Source: Nitrososphaeraceae archaeon (GTDB lineage: Archaea; Thermoproteota; Nitrososphaeria; Nitrososphaerales; Nitrososphaeraceae). From it: 20,144 nt of DNA. The stretch's first letter is position 1; every line of letters begins with the position of its first letter. Shown one piece after another: positions 15,911-20,144 of the stretch. Below the pieces are notes generated by a model. That model saw only the letters and a program-made list of their open reading frames with translations. It did not search any database and was not told the origin of the DNA. The position numbers and the translations under genes were made by a program. The stretch is taken from contig JASHSN010000218.1 in NCBI GenBank assembly GCA_030038695.1, positions 1-20,144 on the forward strand, in the 5' to 3' direction.

Positions 15911-15954
15911 GTATATAGAATAGATAGAATGTATACTCAACGCATTATGTGGTC

Positions 15955-15984
15955 TACAGTATAAAATGAAATACAGTATAAAAT
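15955..15984 (+). promoter_or_regulatory. Tandem TATA boxes upstream of pstS
   Basis: TACAGTATAAAATG occurs twice, with TATAAAA at 15960-15966 and 15977-15983 (17 bp apart). The second box places a transcription start near 16005-16010, just before ATG 16015, so pstS may have a very short leader. Confidence 0.6.
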
Positions 15985-16014
15985 GGAATGTATTATCATC
16001 GCATGGTAACATGA

Positions 16015-17166
16015 ATGCTTATTAACTATTCTACATGCTACAGCATTGCCATGCAAATGAGAAATCAACGATCATTAGGATTGATTGCAGTTGCAATGTT
16101 ATTAACGATGATGATCTCTGTAAGTACATCACAAAAATCCTTCCCACGAAGTCAAATAACTATTAATGGAGCAGGCGCAACCTTCCCATTTCCATTGATT
16201 GATATATGGCGTGTTGCATATCAAAAGGTCCACCCCAATGTAAACATTAACTATCAATCTATAGGAAGCGGTGGAGGAGTCAAACAATTTACTGAAAAGA
16301 CAGTAGATTTTGGTGCTTCTGACGCTCCACTCAATGCTCAGGAACGACGAGTAGCCCCAGGTGCTGTGCAGATCCCCGAAACAATAGGTTCGGTAGCAGT
16401 AGCATATCACATACCAGGAATTCCAACTAAGACATTGAAATTTACAGGTCCCGTCCTTGCTGAGATCTTTGAAGGTAAAATAACAAAATGGAACGACCCA
16501 CAGATAAAAGCGCCAAATCCTGGAATAAATCTACCTGCAACTAACATAGTAGTTGTTCACAGGTCAGATGGATCAGGAACAACCTATTTTTGGACAAGCT
16601 ATCTTTCTAACGAAAGCCCATCATGGAATGAGACCGTTGGGACCTCAAAATCAGTTCCATGGCCAACTGGAGTGGGTGCACGAGGTAATGAGGGCGTTGC
16701 AAATGCTATCAAAGGTTCCCCCAACACTATTGGATACCTAGAACTCAACTATGCTCTTACTACTGACATACCTTACGCTCTCATACAGAATGCTGCAGGT
16801 AACTTTGTCGCACCTTCATTGAATTCAACTCAAGCAGCGGTGGCGAATTCAACAATAACTTACTCTCTTCCGGCAGGCGATCAATCATGGAGCAAAGTTT
16901 CGTTGTTAAATGCACCAGGTTCAAACACTTATCCTATTGCATCCTTCACATATCTCCTTATACCAAAAGATCTGAGCACCAATCCTAGTTTAGATCAAAC
17001 AAAAGCAAAAGCACTAGTTGACTTTATATCATGGGCAATTACTGATGGACAAAAGTTGTCAGCAAACATAGGTTATGTCCCACTGCCTGCAGTTGTAGTG
17101 AAGCATAATCAAGATACACTGAAATCATTAACCTTCAAGGGAACTCGTCTATACACAGGGCCATAA
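16015..17166 (+). CDS. pstS: Phosphate ABC transporter substrate-binding protein PstS
   Basis: PstS captures phosphate outside the membrane and hands it to the PstCAB importer. A signal peptide follows the basic start (RNQRSLGLIAVAMLLTMMISVSTS). The family motifs are present in order: GAGATFPFPL near residue 52, YQSIGSGGGVKQF, VDFGASDAPL, and the phosphate-binding HRSDGSGTTYFWTSYL near 182. Further toward the end are NTIGYLELNYA and the conserved C-terminal helix region (LVDFISWAITDGQ). The length (383) is typical. The start is ATG 16015 just after the tandem TATA boxes; ATG 16051 is an alternative that gives a more usual signal peptide. No pstC, pstA, pstB or phoU is in the window, so this is a stand-alone or displaced copy. 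The upstream repeats suggest regulation. Confidence 0.95.
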   Translation: MLINYSTCYSIAMQMRNQRSLGLIAVAMLLTMMISVSTSQKSFPRSQITINGAGATFPFPLIDIWRVAYQKVHPNVNINYQSIGSGGGVKQFTEKTVDFGASDAPLNAQERRVAPGAVQIPETIGSVAVAYHIPGIPTKTLKFTGPVLAEIFEGKITKWNDPQIKAPNPGINLPATNIVVVHRSDGSGTTYFWTSYLSNESPSWNETVGTSKSVPWPTGVGARGNEGVANAIKGSPNTIGYLELNYALTTDIPYALIQNAAGNFVAPSLNSTQAAVANSTITYSLPAGDQSWSKVSLLNAPGSNTYPIASFTYLLIPKDLSTNPSLDQTKAKALVDFISWAITDGQKLSANIGYVPLPAVVVKHNQDTLKSLTFKGTRLYTGP

Positions 17167-17255
17167 GACTACCCACACACAACGATTTTATTTCACAACT
17201 TTAGCTGAGAACTCGATTTCATATAATATATATCAGACTATCCACTGTGTTATAT

Positions 17256-17548
17256 TTGTCATACTATATCTTATTCATAAATTGGACGAACCAAGGGATT
17301 AACAAGATCAAAGATTCTCCGGACCGTTTCAGTTCCTTCAAGCATCGGTAGAAAAAGCTGGTGGAAAACTGATTGGGGATTACTTCACCTTTGGAGAATA
17401 TGATGTGGTAATAATTATGGAAGCTCCAAACTATGAAATAGTAATGTCCTTGATGCTCAAACTTGGGACAGCCGGAAATGTAAGAACCAAAACTTTGAAA
17501 GCATTTACTGTTGATGAAGGAATGAAGATTATTAAGGATCTTGCATGA
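17256..17548 (+). pseudogene. GYD-domain protein, one-base frameshift
   Basis: From TTG 17256 the frame reads SYYILFINWTNQGINKIKDSPDRF, the standard GYD-domain N-terminus. It then stops at the TAG after SSFKHR. The adjacent frame continues QASVEKAGGKLIGDYFTFGEYDVVIIMEAPNYE and then GNVRTKTLKAFTVDEGMKII to TGA at 17546. One extra T in CGTTTCAG (about 17314-17320) restores a complete ~97-residue protein. GYD proteins are small dimeric ferredoxin-like-fold proteins of unknown function, common in archaea, that act in the cytoplasm. Everything else looks intact, so the break may be recent or a sequencing error. Confidence 0.85.
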
Positions 17549-17664
17549 TCTTCAGTAGAAGAAGATAAATATGTATCAATACATAGTATATTAGAATGAT
17601 AAATGGCATAACAGATATATAGATAAATGCATGTTATGCTAAACACAATCTATAATGAATCAAG

Positions 17665-18047
17665 CCATGAGGTCGTCATAATTCCATCCTTATTATTATT
17701 AATCTTGAATCTATTTCATAAGACTATCGCGTTATCACCCTCTTTTGAACTCCCGTTAGTACAAACCTTCACTGGGTTCAAGCCACCGGAATAGTGATGC
17801 ACATATAAAATCTAATTTTACTGACATACGAGCAGTCCTTAGTGATGGGAAAACTCTAAATGTTACATTTTGGGGCTGCTGGCTTAAATTCTTCTGCCGC
17901 AATATACAACCAACCATTCAGAGAGATCACTTACGGAATGCGGGTATAAATTCAAGGACTGGACATGTTGGAGCTAATTATGATTATTATATAGAATCAG
18001 CGGCTGGCAAATTGAATCAAGCTGGTCTGGGGGATGGTACATAAAAG
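17665..18047 (+). pseudogene. Decayed copy A of the 14.2-kb surface protein
   Basis: Pieces in several frames align in order with the gene at 14154: SLLLLILNLFHKTIALSPSF (its membrane segment), then HIKSNFTDIRAVLSDGKTLNVTFW, then AIYNQPFREITYGMR, then GHVGANYDYYIESAAGK. At least three frameshifts or stops separate them, and the C-terminal beta domains and anchor are missing. It begins about 120 bp after the GYD gene. It is clearly a paralog remnant rather than a working gene. Confidence 0.8.
17761..17899 (+). repeat. Diverged direct repeat, unit 1
   Basis: This segment matches 18215-18360 at roughly 80% by eye, from ACAAACC to TTCTTCTGCCG. The two units lie 454 bp apart and both belong to decayed copies of the surface-protein gene. 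Confidence 0.75.
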
Positions 18048-18054
18048 TGTCCAG

Positions 18055-18223
18055 TTACACTTTGGTAAAATAGAAGTTCTTATAACAAAGACCTTGCTCG
18101 TGTGCGTAGATATCCCTCAGTACAATTGTGACACAATCCCTCAGCTCAGGTTCATGATGCCAGATCCTTAAATCTTTGTGCTACCTCAGGAAGTTCATCA
18201 AAACCCTGCTTAATACAAACCAT
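18055..18223 (-). pseudogene. Unidentified minus-strand coding relic between the two decayed copies
   Basis: From the ATG at 18223 the minus strand reads KQGFDELPEVAQRFKDLAS and a stop. After a frame change it continues PELRDCVTIVLRDIYAHEQG and CYKNFYFTKV to TAA at 18055-18057. Joined, it is a ~56-residue protein-like helical sequence with two cysteines. I do not recognise the family. It is inserted between the two diverged repeat units, so it arrived with, or survived from, the rearrangement that made them. Confidence 0.5.
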
Positions 18224-18360
18224 CATTGGGTCCAAACCTACGGAATAATATTGCACATCTAAAATCTAATTATACTGACATACAATCAATCCAGTATATC
18301 AGTGATGGCAAAACTCTAAATGTTAACTTTTGGTTGCTGGCTTAAAAAATTCTTCTGCCG
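18215..18360 (+). pseudogene. Decayed copy B of the surface protein (direct repeat unit 2)
   Basis: A second, shorter remnant of the same paralog: LRNNIAHLKSNYTDIQSIQYISDGKTLNVNFW can be read, and it then breaks in a run of six A's (GGCTTAAAAAATTC). It ends near 18360. Nothing recognisable follows until the minus-strand genes. Confidence 0.7.
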
Positions 18361-18505
18361 TGAAGGTAAGGATCACTTTTTATGAAAGTATTTTTCCTGT
18401 TAGACAACCTTGACATGAGAAAGGATGGAGTGTATTTCGATGGCTCCAATACCAACAACAACTAACAACTAAAACCGACAAAATTCACAGGATTACTTAT
18501 TAATT

Positions 18506-18871
18506 CTACCCGAAGTACTGTTCACCCTTTACTCCTGATTTTTTTGTCCACCACGTCACGGCTACGTTATTACCGGACGCGCCTATACTTACGTTCGCAC
18601 GTATAACGGATATCTTTGGATTTGTGTTACTGGGGCTGAGAACCATTGTGTTTCCAAACGTTTTTCCACCATCATTACTCTTTGTGAAGAATCCGGCAAT
18701 GCCATGAAGAGTAGCACTAGCATTAGTCCATGCTGTATAGATGTTACTACCAGATACTGCTAGTGGAGCCCTATTGTGCATTAGCAAGGGCTGCGATAAA
18801 TTACCGCGTGTAAAGCCAGAGGCCACAGGAAACAAAATCATTGTTGCAGCAATTACTGTATTCAGCCGCAA
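18506..18871 (-). CDS. Truncated BNR/sialidase-like exported protein
   Basis: The start is TTG 18871, 16 bp after the repeat-protein gene on the same strand, so the two may be co-transcribed. Residues 1-20 form a signal peptide (NTVIAATMILFPVASGF). Residues 34-80 match one blade of a BNR/Asp-box beta-propeller: APLAVSGSNIYTAWTN, then an Asp box SNDGGKTFG (65-73) and TMVLS. Residues 86-121 begin a second blade (NVAVTWWTKKSG). Propellers of this kind need six to eight blades and some 350 or more residues; this one stops after about one and a half. It is likely a truncated, probably non-functional paralog. Confidence 0.7.
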   Translation of the reverse strand: MRLNTVIAATMILFPVASGFTRGNLSQPLLMHNRAPLAVSGSNIYTAWTNASATLHGIAGFFTKSNDGGKTFGNTMVLSPSNTNPKISVIRANVSIGASGNNVAVTWWTKKSGVKGEQYFG

Positions 18872-18887
18872 TATAGAGTTCGAGTCA

Positions 18888-19799
18888 TTAGTGTGGGTAG
18901 TATGGGGACGCTAAGGCCTCCCTAAATAACACCGACATATCTCCACCAGTAACCTTATATTTATGACAGCTAGGACTGAAATTAACACAAACTTGTACAG
19001 AGTTTCCCTGATGCTGTGGAATGTCAAATGTCCATGATGCTATGCCTGTTGTACCTACGTCTGCCTGGTCTGTATATCCATTTTTAGTTGTTACAAATAT
19101 ATCAACTGTCGAGGTACCGAATGGATGATAGGGTACATTGACAGTGAGTCTATATGCTACTGGGGATAGTGATACTAACATATCCCTACCAGTAGATTGA
19201 TACCAATGACAATATGCATGGCTAAGGATTCCGGAATTGACACACACTCGCACCCAATTTCCCTGATTCTGGGGAATGTCAAATGTCCATGATGCTATGC
19301 CTGTTGTGGGTACGCTTGCCTGGTCTGCATATCCATTTTTAGTTGTTACAAATATATCAACTGTCGAGGTACCGAATGGATGATAGGGTACATTGACAGT
19401 GAGTCTATATGCTACTGGGGATAGTGATACTAACATATTCTTACCAGTAGCCTGATATTTGAGACAGTAGTTGGAACACACCTGGACCCAATTTCCCTGA
19501 TTCTGGGGAATGTCAAATGTCCTTGATGCTATGCCTGTTGTGGGTACGTCTGACTGATCTGTATATCCATTTTTAGTTGTTACATATACTCTAACTGTCG
19601 AAGCACCTGGTAGATGAGACAGTATATGGACAGTAAGCCTGTATGCTGATTGAACTTGACCATCTTGGATCTTAAGTGTATGAGGAGAAGTATTGATCAA
19701 AGGAGCTGCAAACACAAATTGTGTGCAATGCGTTGCCAAAACACCTAAAGATACGAGTAATGCTAGGGCCGTAACCTTTGCAACTACTTTCGAAGCCAT
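18888..19799 (-). CDS. Secreted protein with three near-identical internal repeats
   Basis: This 303-residue protein starts at ATG 19799 and has a signal peptide (KVTALALLVSLGVLATHCTQFVFA). Three repeats begin with YRLTV at residues 53, 131 and 216 (spacing 78 and 85). Each has a beta pattern, a 'VTTKNGY-x-DQ' loop, 'TTGIAS-x-TFDIPQ-x-QGN' and one cysteine pair (C108/C112, C186/C197, C271/C278) likely to form a disulfide. Repeats 2 and 3 are almost identical, including at the DNA level (nearly 100 bp), so the duplication is recent. It resembles tandem immunoglobulin-like domains used for adhesion or cell-wall binding. There is no membrane anchor. The function is unknown. Confidence 0.85.
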   Translation of the reverse strand: MASKVVAKVTALALLVSLGVLATHCTQFVFAAPLINTSPHTLKIQDGQVQSAYRLTVHILSHLPGASTVRVYVTTKNGYTDQSDVPTTGIASRTFDIPQNQGNWVQVCSNYCLKYQATGKNMLVSLSPVAYRLTVNVPYHPFGTSTVDIFVTTKNGYADQASVPTTGIASWTFDIPQNQGNWVRVCVNSGILSHAYCHWYQSTGRDMLVSLSPVAYRLTVNVPYHPFGTSTVDIFVTTKNGYTDQADVGTTGIASWTFDIPQHQGNSVQVCVNFSPSCHKYKVTGGDMSVLFREALASPYYPH

Positions 19800-19811
19800 A
19801 CTAATAAAGTT

Positions 19812-19900
19812 AGAACATTCATTATAAGGGGTATGAACAACACCAGTATCACATCTTACTTTCGGTTTAGTAGTATAAAAATAATAAGAACATTCATTAT
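19812..19900 (+). repeat. 14-bp direct repeat AGAACATTCATTAT
   Basis: AGAACATTCATTAT occurs at 19812-19825 and 19887-19900. The copy nearest the repeat-protein gene covers its TATA-like sequence on the minus strand (CTTATAATGAATG). The pair may be duplicated promoter sequence or a regulator site. Confidence 0.5.
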
Positions 19901-19923
19901 GGATTGTAAGAGTTCTATTTGAC

Positions 19924-20144
19924 TAAGAGGCTATCCGAAAATTAGTTGACATTTTTTGAGTTCTAGACTTACTATATCCGAACGATAAAGCTAAGCCATA
20001 CTAACCCATCTTGTTATTGATAGTGATATCCGAACTTACAGGTGTTGAATCTGCATATGAAATATCTGATGTACTATGGGATAGGATTACCCTGCTGCTG
20101 CCATCACGCAAGAGAAAGAAGAAGGCTGGTCGACCAAGAATGAA
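19924..20144 (+). mobile_element. Left end of an IS5-family insertion sequence (cut by window)
   Basis: The transposase start near 20011-20023 and the sequence GAGGCTATCCGAAAATTAG at about 19926, a plausible terminal inverted repeat, mark the left end. The right end lies outside the window, so the inverted repeat and target duplication cannot be verified. Confidence 0.55.
20023..20144 (+). CDS. IS5-family transposase, N-terminal part (partial)
   Basis: From GTG 20023 (alternative TTG 20011; the frame is closed by TAA at 20002) the frame reads ELTGVESAYEISDVLWDRI, then LLLPSRKRKKKAGRPRM, running off the window. This is the DUF4096-type N-terminal domain of IS5/IS4-like transposases ('ISD-x-LW-x-x-I-x-x-LLP-x-x-x-x-x-x-x-GRPR'), which binds the element's ends. 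The catalytic DDE part lies beyond the window, so whether the element is intact is unknown. Confidence 0.8.
   Translation, partial: MISELTGVESAYEISDVLWDRITLLLPSRKRKKKAGRPRM

Noticed and set aside
15711..15923. A 70-codon plus-strand frame covering the 35-bp repeats
   Set aside because: The frame is kept open across a non-coding tandem repeat, read in two different frames because 35 is not a multiple of 3.
16129..16410. Minus-strand open frame opposite pstS
   Set aside because: It is a shadow of a well-conserved family gene and has no start signal.
17431..17646. Minus-strand frame across the end of the GYD gene
   Set aside because: The sense strand codes the conserved GYD domain; the antisense frame is a shadow.

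Overview
The window looks like a piece of a low-GC archaeal chromosome, most likely from a soil-type ammonia-oxidizing archaeon (Nitrososphaerales, Nitrosocosmicus-like). This is inference from protein style: a multi-module cytoplasmic histidine kinase, secreted proteins sharing one signal-peptide type, FUN14 and GYD small proteins, a DUF2080-like protein, TATA-type promoters, and frequent TTG/GTG starts without strong Shine-Dalgarno sites. No marker gene such as amoA or rRNA is present to fix the taxon.

Layout. 1-2.7 kb: the end of a secreted beta-sandwich protein (cut by the window edge), a C1q/TNF-like small protein, a Cys-rich mini-protein and an acidic hypothetical protein. 2.8-4.8 kb: a gene-poor stretch holding decayed coding fragments (creatininase family and two unidentified minus-strand relics) and one small helical protein. 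4.8-6.9 kb: a large sensor histidine kinase whose first ~60 codons are separated from the rest by a frameshift. 7.2-7.8 kb: a minus-strand pair, a DUF2080-like protein followed by a frameshifted FUN14 protein. 7.9-9.0 kb: a tandem duplicate of small secreted four-cysteine proteins. 9.5-10.9 kb: an intact zinc alcohol dehydrogenase preceded by a decayed SDR fragment, then a tRNA-like element. 11.4-13.9 kb: two tandem polysaccharide-deacetylase paralogs, the first with its catalytic residues replaced and a His-rich tail, the second with them intact. 14.2-15.4 kb: a membrane-anchored surface protein. 15.4-17.2 kb: an IS3-type OrfA relic, then pstS (phosphate-binding protein) with an elaborate upstream region: two exact 35-bp repeats each carrying a palindrome, and two TATA boxes 17 bp apart. 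17.25-18.4 kb: a frameshifted GYD protein and two decayed partial copies of the 14.2-kb surface protein flanking another relic. 18.5-19.8 kb: a truncated BNR/sialidase-like protein and a secreted protein with three internal repeats. 19.9 kb-end: the start of an IS5-type insertion sequence.

Most intact genes encode exported or surface proteins (phosphate capture, cell-surface glycan modification, repeat proteins). Around them lie many gene relics and several single-base frameshifts at or beside short homopolymers. Either this is a decaying accessory region with IS traffic, or part of the frameshift signal comes from assembly indels; the sequence alone cannot separate these. The strongest leads are the pstS upstream repeat and palindrome array and the dead/live deacetylase pair.
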